From Sphingobacterium sp. UBA7855 (GTDB lineage Bacteria > Bacteroidota > Bacteroidia > Sphingobacteriales > Sphingobacteriaceae): DNA of 64,000 bases. The translations under genes and the position numbers were made by a program. The DNA is taken from positions 533,488 through 597,487 of the forward strand of contig DLST01000010.1 of the NCBI GenBank assembly GCA_002500745.1. Reading direction: 5' to 3'. Each line of letters begins with the position of its first letter. Position 1 is the first letter of the stretch. Shown piece by piece: positions 7,884 to 15,645 of the stretch. Under the pieces are notes generated by a model. That model searched no databases, had not been told where the DNA came from, and saw nothing but the letters and a program-made list of their open reading frames with translations.

Positions 7884-10439
7884 ATGAGAAGAATCTTTAC
7901 ATTAATTGCCTGTTGCTGTGTTTTTAATTCGCATGCGCAGCGTGTGGACAGTATTACCACGGTGATCGCACCTGAGTATGACCGAGTGGGATTATTGCAT
8001 CGATTTTGGCTTGGAGATAGTTACCGTAAATTATACAATACTCCTGTTAAGATGCGTGTGATGGATCTCGCTACAGAGCGAGGTGGCCTTCAGATCGTCA
8101 AGTTGGGCGGCGGGATGCAGACCCAGTCGCTTCGACTGGTAGATTCTTCGGGTAGGGAGTGGGTTCTCAGGTCCATTCAGAAATACCCTGAACGCAGTCT
8201 CCCGGAAAGCCTCCGAAAGACATTTGCAAAAGATATTGTACAAGATCAGATTTCGATACATCACCCATTTGGAGCATTGACTGTACCGCCATTTAATAAA
8301 GCATTGAGTATTCCTTCAGCTTCGCCGGAACTTGTTTTTGTAGGAGACGACCCTAGATTAGGCGAGTATCGAGAAGTCTTTAAAAATAGGCCCTATATGT
8401 TTGAGGCGCGTACGCCTTTTGAGGATAAAAAAACAGATAATACTGTAAAAGTCATGCGTAAGCTGTTAGAAGATAATGATACGCAAATTGATCAAAAGCT
8501 TACGTTACGCGCCCGGATGCTCGACTTTACGCTTGGTGACTGGGATCGCCATCAAGATAACTGGCGTTGGGATCCTGAAAAAGAAAAAGGTAAAAAAATC
8601 TATACGCCTGTCCCTAGGGATCGGGATAAGGTATATTATAAAACTTCGGGTGTATTTCCAACATTACTTTCCTATCAATGGTTGAAGGCTCATTTGCAGC
8701 CATTTAGTCCGCATATCCGTAATGTGCCCCATTGGAATTTTAATGCGAGTACTTTTGATCATTTTTTTCTTACTCATCTTACAGAAGAGGAATGGATTGA
8801 TGAAATTCAATTGGTGCAGAAGACATTGACGGATTCGTTGATTCACCAAGCCATGTTAACGATGCCTGATACGATTGTGAAAATGAGTGCGAAAGAATTG
8901 GAAACAAATATTCGTTCAAGAAGGGACGATTTGATGGAAAGTGGATTGACCTACTACCGATTTCTGGCGCGTGTGGTTGAACTACCATTGTCTTCCAAGT
9001 CTGAATTTGTAGATGTTGATTTCAATAAAGATGGTTCAGTTACAGTTAATATCCACAACAAGAAAAAAGATGGGACCGAAGGGCGAAAATTAGTAAAGCG
9101 TACTTTTTTACCTGATCAGACTAAAGAAGTCCGTATATATGGCATATCTGGCGCTGACGAATATAAGTTACATGGATCAGGTAAATCGCCCATAAAGATC
9201 CGGCTAATTGGCGGGGAAGGACAGAATCTCTACCGTACAACGGATAAATTTGCCAATGGCAGCAAAGTGTATATCTATGATAGTAAAGATCAGATGACGG
9301 GAAATATGAAGGTTGATGATGCTATTCATCTGAAGTTGAGCAAAGACAGCGCTGTCCATAAGTTTGACTATGAAAATTTTATCTATGATCGTAAAGGCGT
9401 CGTTTTTAACCTAGATTATGGGGTGGATCGTGGACTTATTTTTGGACTGGGATATATGATCGAAAATCAGGGGTTCAGAAAGAAGCCTTATGCCTATCGG
9501 CACCAATTTCTTGGCAGTTATTTGACCGGTCGCGAATCATTTATGTTTGATTACAAAGGGAATTACAAAGATCTCATTGCAGGACATGATCTTTATATTC
9601 ATCTTTCGTCCCTTGGTCCCAAAAACCTGAGTAATTTTTTTGGATATGGGAACAATACTATTTTTGATAAATCTGATTCAAAGCGCATTTCATATTACCG
9701 GAATCGATTTGATCTTGTGAGCGGTGACATTTTTCTGGAAAAATACCTAGAACCTAAATTGAAGATTTTTTATGGATCTTCTTCTGAATATTACACGAGT
9801 AAAGAATCGAATAATGTTGGACGTTATTTTGAGGAATTCCATCAAAAATATCCAACGGAACCTATCTATGGAAGTAATTTCTTCACTGGGCTTACTGGCG
9901 GGATAGATTATGATACACGTGATAATATTGTTAATCCTAAATCTGGAGTACACGTACATACCAGGCTAGGCTGGAATGCTGAAATTGGAGGGGCGGGCCG
10001 CAACTATACAAAATTGCAGCATTCCATGAGTTTTTACAAAACGGTTGCCCAAAACTATATTACTTTCGCCAACCGTGTGGGATTTGATGCGGTATGGGGA
10101 GATCCCTATTTTTATCAGCATGCGCAAATTGGAGGGGAAATGAGCTTAAGAGGGTATAATTCCCGACGGTTTACTGGGAAAACAGCGCTTTATAATAATT
10201 TCGACATGCGATTTAAATTATTTAGCTATTCTTCTTATATCGTTCCTGGTACTGTCGGGGCAATTGGTTTTTATGATATTGGAAGGGTATGGATGAGTCA
10301 AGAAAACTCGAATGGCTGGCATATGGGTTATGGAGGTGGGATTTATTTTATGCCCGGAGACCTACTCACGATTCAGGGGGTAGTCGGCTTTAGCAGAGAA
10401 GCAACCCTGCCTTATCTTCGCGTTGGACTTTCTTTTTAA
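7884..10439 (+). CDS. outer membrane protein: kinase-like N-terminal region joined to an Omp85/BamA-like surface-antigen barrel
   Basis: 851 aa from ATG 7884, which gives a clean signal peptide (MRRIFTLIACCCVFNSHAQ); the frame can be extended 10 codons to a TTG. Residues about 70-270 hold GGGMQTQSLRLVDSSGREW then VLRSIQK, and later GDWDRHQDNW (218-227) and PVPRDRDKVYY (D246, D248). These resemble the glycine-rich loop, lysine strand, catalytic loop and metal-binding Asp of HipA/FAM20/CotH-like atypical kinases; this is my inference from motifs. From about residue 490 to the end, alternating strands with NPKSGVHVHTRLGWN and GGEMSLRGYNSRRF match the Omp85 surface-antigen barrel, ending in a C-terminal Phe. 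The same N-terminal block occurs in Bacteroidota proteins where it follows a metallophosphatase; no phosphatase part is present here. Confidence 0.75.
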   Translation: MRRIFTLIACCCVFNSHAQRVDSITTVIAPEYDRVGLLHRFWLGDSYRKLYNTPVKMRVMDLATERGGLQIVKLGGGMQTQSLRLVDSSGREWVLRSIQKYPERSLPESLRKTFAKDIVQDQISIHHPFGALTVPPFNKALSIPSASPELVFVGDDPRLGEYREVFKNRPYMFEARTPFEDKKTDNTVKVMRKLLEDNDTQIDQKLTLRARMLDFTLGDWDRHQDNWRWDPEKEKGKKIYTPVPRDRDKVYYKTSGVFPTLLSYQWLKAHLQPFSPHIRNVPHWNFNASTFDHFFLTHLTEEEWIDEIQLVQKTLTDSLIHQAMLTMPDTIVKMSAKELETNIRSRRDDLMESGLTYYRFLARVVELPLSSKSEFVDVDFNKDGSVTVNIHNKKKDGTEGRKLVKRTFLPDQTKEVRIYGISGADEYKLHGSGKSPIKIRLIGGEGQNLYRTTDKFANGSKVYIYDSKDQMTGNMKVDDAIHLKLSKDSAVHKFDYENFIYDRKGVVFNLDYGVDRGLIFGLGYMIENQGFRKKPYAYRHQFLGSYLTGRESFMFDYKGNYKDLIAGHDLYIHLSSLGPKNLSNFFGYGNNTIFDKSDSKRISYYRNRFDLVSGDIFLEKYLEPKLKIFYGSSSEYYTSKESNNVGRYFEEFHQKYPTEPIYGSNFFTGLTGGIDYDTRDNIVNPKSGVHVHTRLGWNAEIGGAGRNYTKLQHSMSFYKTVAQNYITFANRVGFDAVWGDPYFYQHAQIGGEMSLRGYNSRRFTGKTALYNNFDMRFKLFSYSSYIVPGTVGAIGFYDIGRVWMSQENSNGWHMGYGGGIYFMPGDLLTIQGVVGFSREATLPYLRVGLSF

Positions 10440-10475
10440 ATGTCTAAAATGAAGCTTTTTAAAGTGTGAAATGAA

Positions 10476-11261
10476 ATGAAATCGGAGATCAAAAAAAATT
10501 TAGATAGGAATTTTTCGGAGCGTAGACTACGAAATAGCAGCATTGATTTATCTGTGCTAAAACACTATAAGAGTTACGCGAAGACTTTTGCCGACATTCA
10601 TAACGGTATAGCTGTACTGAGTGACCTGACAGCGAATTGGAGTTATACCTATATTGGTAAACTTGCAGACCGGCTTTATCTTCCCGAAAATGACAAGAAG
10701 ATTGAAATAAATAGTATTTGGGAGGATTTTCTTCTCGAACGTGTTTATCCTGATGATTTGGCTGTTAAACATGCTTTGGAGCTTCAGTTTCTCAACTTGG
10801 TCAAAGAGATAGATACAGCGGAGCGATGCAATTATCAAGCAAACAGTATCCTCAGGGTCGAAGGGAGGGAGGGGCAAACCATGCAGCTGTCCCATCAGAT
10901 TTTTTACTTGGACACTCCAGGACCCCAATTTCCACAGTTGGCTTTATGCTGTTATACCGTATTGCCAGAAATTGAAACATCCACCAATCTACGAAATTAT
11001 ATTCTTAATCAAGTGACAGGTGTTGTTTATCACCAGGAAGGTTATGGTGCGAAAACTTCGATTAGCACACGAGAGAAGGAAATTTTAAGCTGTATTAAGA
11101 AGGGAATGATTAGCAAGCGAATTGCCGAAAAACTAGGACTAAGTATAAATACAGTAAATCGTCATCGCCAAAATATACTCCAAAAGCTTCGCGTCCGAAA
11201 TTCATATGAAGCGGTAAGTGTGTTGAATACGATGCAGCAGGATGATACTGAACAGATTTAA
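10476..11261 (+). CDS. LuxR-family transcriptional regulator with PAS-like sensor region
   Basis: 261 aa. Residues about 195-255 are a GerE/LuxR helix-turn-helix (STREKEILSCIKKGMISK, RIAEKLGLSINTVNRHRQNIL), the four-helix DNA-binding domain. The first 180 residues lack a receiver Asp and resemble the PAS-fold sensor found in Bacteroidota LuxR regulators (IHNGIAVLSDLTANWSYTYIG). It follows the outer membrane protein by 36 bp on the same strand and may be co-transcribed; a strong terminator follows. Target genes are unknown. Confidence 0.85.
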   Translation: MKSEIKKNLDRNFSERRLRNSSIDLSVLKHYKSYAKTFADIHNGIAVLSDLTANWSYTYIGKLADRLYLPENDKKIEINSIWEDFLLERVYPDDLAVKHALELQFLNLVKEIDTAERCNYQANSILRVEGREGQTMQLSHQIFYLDTPGPQFPQLALCCYTVLPEIETSTNLRNYILNQVTGVVYHQEGYGAKTSISTREKEILSCIKKGMISKRIAEKLGLSINTVNRHRQNILQKLRVRNSYEAVSVLNTMQQDDTEQI

Positions 11262-11265
11262 GATA

Positions 11266-11298
11266 ACGCCCGTCTATGCGGCTGTCTTAGACGGGCGT
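11266..11298 (+). terminator. rho-independent terminator after the LuxR gene
   Basis: Perfect 11-bp stem (11266-11276 with 11288-11298), GC-rich, loop of 11, followed by a T-rich run (CGATATTTTTT). It lies between convergent genes. Confidence 0.85.
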
Positions 11299-11313
11299 CG
11301 ATATTTTTTAGTT

Positions 11314-11970
11314 TCAATTATTCTCTTTCAGCCATTTGCTTCGACGTTGATCTGCAAGGTGTTTGATCGTAAAATAGTCAAATTTCGTCTGAAAGCCATT
11401 GCCGTCTGGTGAAGCTGCCATTAAACCAACCATAACAGGGTGATTATCCTGCAGCCAGGCATTCCTCATCATGATATACTCCTTGTCATCAAAAGAATAG
11501 AAAAATTCGACAGCATCTAATCGACGTATTGCTTTGATCCAAATAAAAGGGATTTCCTTATCTATTGGAATAATGCTCCAATCACTCGTTTTATGCGTAA
11601 CGACTGTACTCAAATTGTATTTTCCATCCACAAATTCTATCCCTGCTTTAATATAATTCTCCTGATCAATGCGCAACATGAGACCTGCTTGGTCAAAGCG
11701 GGTTTGGTAGTTCGCCGAGATCTTTGCCTTGACTTCAAACTCTCCCCCGCGTAGCGTATAGAAAAAGGGGGCGTCATCTACTGTAAATCCATAATGAGAG
11801 ATACGCCAATAATCGCTTTTAGGCGTAACAAACATCGACAGCGAATTGTCTTTGATGTTCCATTCTGTCGGTTCGTTAAACCAAAGCATCTTATCCAATT
11901 TTTGTGCGCTGGCCTGTATCGTAAGCAATGGAAATAATGAAGCTGCTAAAAATGTCTTTATCGTTTTCAT
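11314..11970 (-). CDS. DUF1349 secreted protein (concanavalin-like lectin/glucanase fold)
   Basis: 218 aa from ATG 11970, chosen because it leaves a normal signal peptide (MKTIKTFLAASLFPLLTIQASAQ); 12 extra codons to an upstream ATG at 12006 are possible. The mature protein fits DUF1349: WFNEPTEW, FVTPKSDYWR, FEVKAKISANYQTRFDQAGLMLRI, KAGIEFVDG and ASPDGNGFQTKFDYFTI are all typical blocks. The family has a beta-sandwich fold related to laminin-G/concanavalin domains; no enzyme activity is established. It stands alone, convergent with the LuxR gene and divergent from the flavoprotein. Probable periplasmic or secreted sugar-binding role. Confidence 0.82.
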   Translation of the reverse strand: MKTIKTFLAASLFPLLTIQASAQKLDKMLWFNEPTEWNIKDNSLSMFVTPKSDYWRISHYGFTVDDAPFFYTLRGGEFEVKAKISANYQTRFDQAGLMLRIDQENYIKAGIEFVDGKYNLSTVVTHKTSDWSIIPIDKEIPFIWIKAIRRLDAVEFFYSFDDKEYIMMRNAWLQDNHPVMVGLMAASPDGNGFQTKFDYFTIKHLADQRRSKWLKENN

Positions 11971-12084
11971 GTTTTGTTTTTTGATGATATTCATTTTCAT
12001 CAGCAAAGATATTTAAGCCTAGCACAGGTTTTCAATACTGATATATAACCATGATCCCAGTAATTAATCCGATTGTAATTTATT

Positions 12085-12099
12085 TGCAATTTAATTGCA
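12085..12099. promoter_or_regulatory. inverted repeat in the DUF1349/flavoprotein divergent region
   Basis: TGCAAT and ATTGCA arms separated by TTA, with another TTGCAAT half site near 12120. The 352-bp gap carries no gene; this could be an operator but no regulator can be assigned. Confidence 0.3.
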
Positions 12100-12173
12100 T
12101 TTAGTTTTTTGCTACATAGTTGCAATAGTGAAAAGTGCTATCTTCGTTTAGTTGACTTTTAATCCATTTTTGT

Positions 12174-12213
12174 ACCAGATAGGTTAGGCAAAGATAGATT
12201 TGCCATATCTGGT
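12174..12213 (+). other. stable two-part hairpin in the leader of the flavoprotein gene
   Basis: Outer arms ACCAGATA (12174-12181) and TATCTGGT (12206-12213) enclose inner arms GGCAAA (12187-12192) and TTTGCC (12199-12204) with a 6-nt loop. No T-run follows, so it is not a simple terminator. It lies about 145 bp upstream of the next start codon. Confidence 0.5.
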
Positions 12214-12359
12214 GGAGTAAACATGTACTTTACGATGTTAATACCATTGATACAGAGAACTCGGCCCATATGGATTACTGGAAATTAGAGCGTTAGAAGA
12301 GAATTATCGTTTCTAATTTATTTTGTGTCAGAAGAGGATTAATATTTAATAATGTATAT

Positions 12360-13268
12360 ATGAAAGATGAAAGAAGTTTTGAGGTAATTATTGTTGGGGG
12401 AAGTTATGCCGGACTTTCTGCAGCGATGGCATTAGGACGTTCCTTGCGGAATGTGTTGATTATCGATAGTGGGTTGCCTTGTAATCGACATACGCCGCAC
12501 TCCCACAATTTCATCACGCATGATGGTGAAAAGCCGCTGAGTATAGCGAAAAAAGCAAGGGAAGAAGTTCTGAACTACCCGAGTGTCAAGTTTCAGAAAG
12601 GGCTTGCTGTGAGCGGCACGAAGACAGCTACAGGGTATGAAATAACCATCGAAAATGGAGACGTCTTTCAGGCTAAAAAGCTCATTTTTTCAACTGGTGT
12701 GGAAGATATTATGCCCAGTATACAAGGATTTTCAGCCTGTTGGGGAATTTCGGTTATCCATTGCCCATATTGTCACGGTTATGAATTTCGAAAAGGAAAA
12801 ACTGCTATTATGGCCAATGGTGAAAGAGCTCTTCACCTTGCAGGTTTGGTTCACAATCTGTCATCCGACTTAACGCTATTGACATTTGGTAAGGCTAATT
12901 TTGATGTTAAGCAGAAAGCAAAACTGAAGTTACACGGTATTTCGATCATTGAAGAAGAAATAAGTAAAATCCAGCACAAGAATGGATGGGTTCAGCAGGT
13001 GCAATTAAAAGACGGTCGTGAACTTGCCTTCGATGCTGTTTATGCTGCCATTCCTTTTAGGCAACATTCGGCTATTCCTGCCGCCCTAGGTTGTGAAATA
13101 ACGGAACAGGGACATATCAAAATAGATAATTTTCAAAAAACTTCACTTGAAGGAGTTTTTGCCTGTGGAGATAATTCTAGTATGATGCGTTCGGTGGCAA
13201 ATGCTGTTGCTACAGGAAACCTAGCTGGAGCAATGGTTAATAAAGAACTTGTCGACGAAGTTTTTTAG
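12360..13268 (+). CDS. FAD/NAD(P)-dependent oxidoreductase, thioredoxin-reductase-like
   Basis: 302 aa. The N-terminal FAD-binding Rossmann motif is VGGSYAGLSAAMAL (residues 12-25), the redox-active pair is CPYCHGYE near residue 138, and the C-terminal FAD motif is VFACGDNSS near residue 270. These match thioredoxin-reductase-like proteins of the compact two-domain type. The CxxCHGYE form is also found in GliT/HlmI-like dithiol oxidases, so the partner may be something other than thioredoxin. No thioredoxin gene is adjacent. It is a single-gene unit with a terminator at 13365-13398. Confidence 0.88.
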   Translation: MKDERSFEVIIVGGSYAGLSAAMALGRSLRNVLIIDSGLPCNRHTPHSHNFITHDGEKPLSIAKKAREEVLNYPSVKFQKGLAVSGTKTATGYEITIENGDVFQAKKLIFSTGVEDIMPSIQGFSACWGISVIHCPYCHGYEFRKGKTAIMANGERALHLAGLVHNLSSDLTLLTFGKANFDVKQKAKLKLHGISIIEEEISKIQHKNGWVQQVQLKDGRELAFDAVYAAIPFRQHSAIPAALGCEITEQGHIKIDNFQKTSLEGVFACGDNSSMMRSVANAVATGNLAGAMVNKELVDEVF

Positions 13269-13364
13269 CACCCATACTAACCTTTTTCCTCGCGCTAGTG
13301 GTACCTTTTTAAAGTTTATTTGCGCGTCCTTATCCTAATATGGTTACTGAAAAATCTAGTTATA

Positions 13365-13398
13365 AAAAAGATGAAACCACTACCGGTTTCATCTTTTT
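13365..13398 (+). terminator. rho-independent terminator, flavoprotein gene
   Basis: Perfect 14-bp stem (13365-13378 with 13385-13398), 6-nt loop, flanked by A and T runs, so it may work on both strands. Confidence 0.8.
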
Positions 13399-13484
13399 AC
13401 ATTAGTTTAGAGATACCTCCCCATAGCGAACAGCTGTTTCTCGATAGCTATTGCTTAACCTATAACGACAATAGGACTTTTTAA

Positions 13485-14216
13485 TTACAATGGTTTTATT
13501 TTTAAGTTTCTAAACGATACGCCTCTGGACCAATCCTGTAGTGCCAATTTACCACTAATATGTTTACCAAACTCCGGATAATCTTTGAAATTACTATGTT
13601 TTACCAAATCTTTCCATTTAGCGGAATTAAAATCCATTTCAGCAGTGATTTTACCATTCAGGTAGAACTTTACCTTTCCGTCTTTCTGAATAATACTCGA
13701 TTCATTCCAATCATCCTGTGCTTTAATATTGACAAAGTTCTGCTGCGGTAGAAATGTATAAAGACAGCCGGAACGCTTTAGCGGCTTATCAAAATCAGGA
13801 TGGGAATCTGCTAACAATTGATATTCTGGTCCTGAATGGTAGGTCGCATTGATATCCGGTCTTTCCTGTACATTGACAAAAACACCACTATTTCCCTCTT
13901 TTTCCAGCTTCCATTCAAACTTAAACTCATAATTTTTATACTCTTTGTCCGATACCAAGTCATATTTTTGGCTTTCACTGTTTGGATTGCAGTAAATAGT
14001 CCCATTTTTAACGACCCAGGCTGTAGGCGCATTTTTGCTATTATTGTAGGTATGCCAATTGTTGAGCGTGTTACCATCAAATAGAAGTTGCCAGCCGTTA
14101 CTTTGCTCTTCTTCTGTCAATGTATTGGGACTGCTTTTTTCATTTTGACAGGAGAGTAAAATACAGCCTAGAAAGACCCATAAGGTGATTTTTTTGAAAA
14201 GGTTTAAGTTTATCAT
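13485..14216 (-). CDS. DUF1080 (3-keto-disaccharide hydrolase domain) lipoprotein
   Basis: 243 aa from ATG 14216; an upstream ATG at 14258 adds 14 codons. The signal ends in CILLSC, so it is probably a lipoprotein. The mature region shows the DUF1080 pattern in order: GWQLLFDGNTLNNWHTY, WVVKNGTIYC, EFKFEWKLEKEGNSGVF, YHSGPEYQLL, and at the end ISGKLALQDWSRGVSFRNLKI (usually QDHG; here QDWS). The fold is a lectin-like beta-sandwich, and some members cleave 3-ketoglycosides made by oxidoreductases. No partner dehydrogenase lies nearby, so the substrate is open. Confidence 0.88.
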   Translation of the reverse strand: MINLNLFKKITLWVFLGCILLSCQNEKSSPNTLTEEEQSNGWQLLFDGNTLNNWHTYNNSKNAPTAWVVKNGTIYCNPNSESQKYDLVSDKEYKNYEFKFEWKLEKEGNSGVFVNVQERPDINATYHSGPEYQLLADSHPDFDKPLKRSGCLYTFLPQQNFVNIKAQDDWNESSIIQKDGKVKFYLNGKITAEMDFNSAKWKDLVKHSNFKDYPEFGKHISGKLALQDWSRGVSFRNLKIKPL

Positions 14217-14393
14217 TGTTTTTATTTGTATAAGTGTCTCGTTAATACGTTTTCCCAACTAATATGTATTTCCTAAAATAATTTTTAATGTGAACTTTTG
14301 GAGACGATTTCATATTCCTTTGCAAATTTGTTACATAGTGCTTCTGCTAATACTTAACTCGAGGTTCACCTATTCTCCCGTTCATTCATGAAT

Positions 14394-14424
14394 TTTTAAA
14401 ATGTGCTGGCCCATCATTTTAAAA
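14394..14424. repeat. inverted repeat 1 in the kdp upstream region
   Basis: TTTTAAAATG (14394-14403) and CATTTTAAAA (14415-14424), perfect 10-bp arms, 11-nt spacer. It lies in the 586-bp gap between DUF1080 (14216) and the first kdp-linked microprotein (14803). Confidence 0.5.
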
Positions 14425-14528
14425 GATAAATCGGCTCAAGCCGTCTATACTTTTTTGGTCACCTTTCAAGCATAGATGACAAGGTACACATTATAATGAT
14501 TTTATCACATTTTCAGCATAGTCATTCT

Positions 14529-14557
14529 CATTTTGATAAAATAACCTTATCAAAATG
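14529..14557. promoter_or_regulatory. inverted repeat 2 in the kdp upstream region, candidate operator
   Basis: CATTTTGATAA (14529-14539) and TTATCAAAATG (14547-14557), perfect 11-bp arms, 7-nt spacer. Position about 250 bp upstream of the first small ORF fits an operator or a leader hairpin for the kdp unit. No T-run follows. Confidence 0.5.
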
Positions 14558-14802
14558 ATAGGATTCTCCAATTCTATTTTGTGACTTATTTTTTCATATC
14601 ATCTGATTCATAATGTTTTATGATGTTTTATCACATGGTGGAACGCTGTTTGGCTTATTGGGACAAATGAATGTAAATATGAAAACAGGACGGAAAAGAA
14701 AAGTATGTAGCAAGAGTCCTCCGCGGGAGACGATCGGTAAAGCTGCTGGTATGTAATTGAGTTTAACAAAATGAAATCGCGATTCACTAATAAAATTTAA
14801 CA

Positions 14803-14889
14803 ATGGTAATAACAATCATACTCGTGATAACTGGAATTTTGTTCTTCTGGTTATTCTATAAAATGGTCGATTTTTTCGGCAAAATATGA
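14803..14889 (+). CDS. 28-aa single-helix membrane microprotein, kdp-linked
   Basis: ATG 14803 to TGA 14889 encodes a 28-aa peptide beginning MVITIILVITGILFFWLFYK and ending with a short charged tail (MVDFFGKI). It is one transmembrane helix with a basic/acidic end, the composition of a real membrane microprotein. It lies 10 bp before a second microprotein and in line with kdpF and kdpA on the same strand. I recognise no family with certainty. It may be an accessory subunit of the K+ ATPase, or part of the leader. Confidence 0.5.
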   Translation: MVITIILVITGILFFWLFYKMVDFFGKI

Positions 14890-14899
14890 AAGAAATAAT

Positions 14900-15022
14900 A
14901 TGAAAGAGAAGCAAGAAAATAAAGGCAGAAGTTCCGCACATAATTTAGCGGGAGACCGTATAGCGAAGATCATAGTAGTGGTGTTGATTATTGCAATGAT
15001 TTTTCAACTCTATATCGGTTAG
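14900..15022 (+). CDS. 40-aa membrane microprotein, kdp-linked
   Basis: ATG 14900 to TAG 15022 encodes 40 aa. A polar basic N-terminus (MKEKQENKGRSSAHNLAGDR) is followed by a single hydrophobic helix IAKIIVVVLIIAMIFQLYIG that ends at the stop. It is 10 bp after the first microprotein and 27 bp before the DUF7674 start. The strong hydrophobic pattern and tight spacing argue for translation; function is unknown. Confidence 0.5.
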   Translation: MKEKQENKGRSSAHNLAGDRIAKIIVVVLIIAMIFQLYIG

Positions 15023-15049
15023 ATTTTGAAGTATAGTTTTACGCACAAC

Positions 15050-15415
15050 ATGAAAAAATTAAATCAATACGGTGCAGGTTTGTATATGGCGCTCCATTAT
15101 AAGGAAATCCGATCAGAGATTAGTTTCCTATTACGGAATCACAATTTTGCAGGAGCCCTACAGGCCGTTATTAATCACCTTCGGAGCTTAATTATATTGC
15201 AAAATACGGACAAAATTTGCCAGCATATTCATTTCCTCGGAATGATTTATGGACGAGGAAACCATTACGTCAAATACATTCTGGAAAATCTCTTTGTAAG
15301 ATCTTTAGGAGGTCTTCGGCGCATCAGTTCGGTCAATGCATGGGCGGTAATCGAAGCTCAGCTGCCAACACCATTTTTAGAGGCCTTAAAGGACAACAAA
15401 TTCATAATCTATTAA
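15050..15415 (+). CDS. DUF7674-like small protein in the kdp operon
   Basis: 121 aa from ATG 15050; the frame could begin 8 codons earlier at a TTG. Helical and basic, no signal or membrane segment: MKKLNQYGAGLYMALHYKEI, SFLLRNHNFAGALQAVINHL, IHFLGMIYGRGNHYVKYILEN. The pattern resembles the small DUF7674 family seen in Bacteroidota; I am fairly but not fully sure. It lies 11 bp before kdpF, so it is very likely co-transcribed with the K+ ATPase genes. No biochemical role is known. Confidence 0.7.
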   Translation: MKKLNQYGAGLYMALHYKEIRSEISFLLRNHNFAGALQAVINHLRSLIILQNTDKICQHIHFLGMIYGRGNHYVKYILENLFVRSLGGLRRISSVNAWAVIEAQLPTPFLEALKDNKFIIY

Positions 15416-15426
15416 TATCAAAGTAA

Positions 15427-15504
15427 ATGACAGCTTTATTTATTGTAGCACTACTGGTTTTTGCATATATCTGTTATGTACTTCTAAAGCCAGAAAAATT
15501 TTAA
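15427..15504 (+). CDS. kdpF: KdpF, small stabilising subunit of the K+-transporting ATPase
   Basis: 25 aa: MTALFIVALLVFAYICYVLL followed by KPEKF and a stop. KdpF proteins are 25-30 aa single-helix peptides with the ending LLxPExF, exactly as here. In E. coli it sits against KdpA and stabilises the KdpFABC complex in the inner membrane. It is 11 bp after the DUF7674 gene and 141 bp before kdpA; that gap holds a palindrome and a perfect hairpin. Confidence 0.9.
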   Translation: MTALFIVALLVFAYICYVLLKPEKF

Positions 15505-15525
15505 TAATAAGATTACTCATTCTCT

Positions 15526-15537
15526 ATCGTCGACGAT
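15526..15537. promoter_or_regulatory. 12-bp palindrome between kdpF and kdpA
   Basis: ATCGTCGACGAT, perfect palindrome 21 bp after the kdpF stop. Its role is unknown; it may be chance. Confidence 0.25.
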
Positions 15538-15557
15538 GAAATCCCGCTCTCAGTCAG

Positions 15558-15585
15558 TTCTTTTCGTGCTAGATAGCGAAAAGAA
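15558..15585 (+). other. perfect hairpin between kdpF and kdpA
   Basis: TTCTTTTCG (15558-15566) and CGAAAAGAA (15577-15585) with a 10-nt loop, 60 bp before the kdpA start. No T-run follows, so it may be an mRNA processing or attenuation element rather than a terminator. Confidence 0.45.
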
Positions 15586-15645
15586 GAGCTTGAGGTTAGA
15601 TGACGATTGGTCATGATACACTTTTTATACAAATCAACTAAAGAA

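Noticed and set aside
14662..14751. 29-codon ORF ending GKAAGM, and a possible riboswitch in the kdp leader
   Set aside because: The peptide is basic and low in protein-like character; I could not match the region to a c-di-AMP, fluoride or other known riboswitch.
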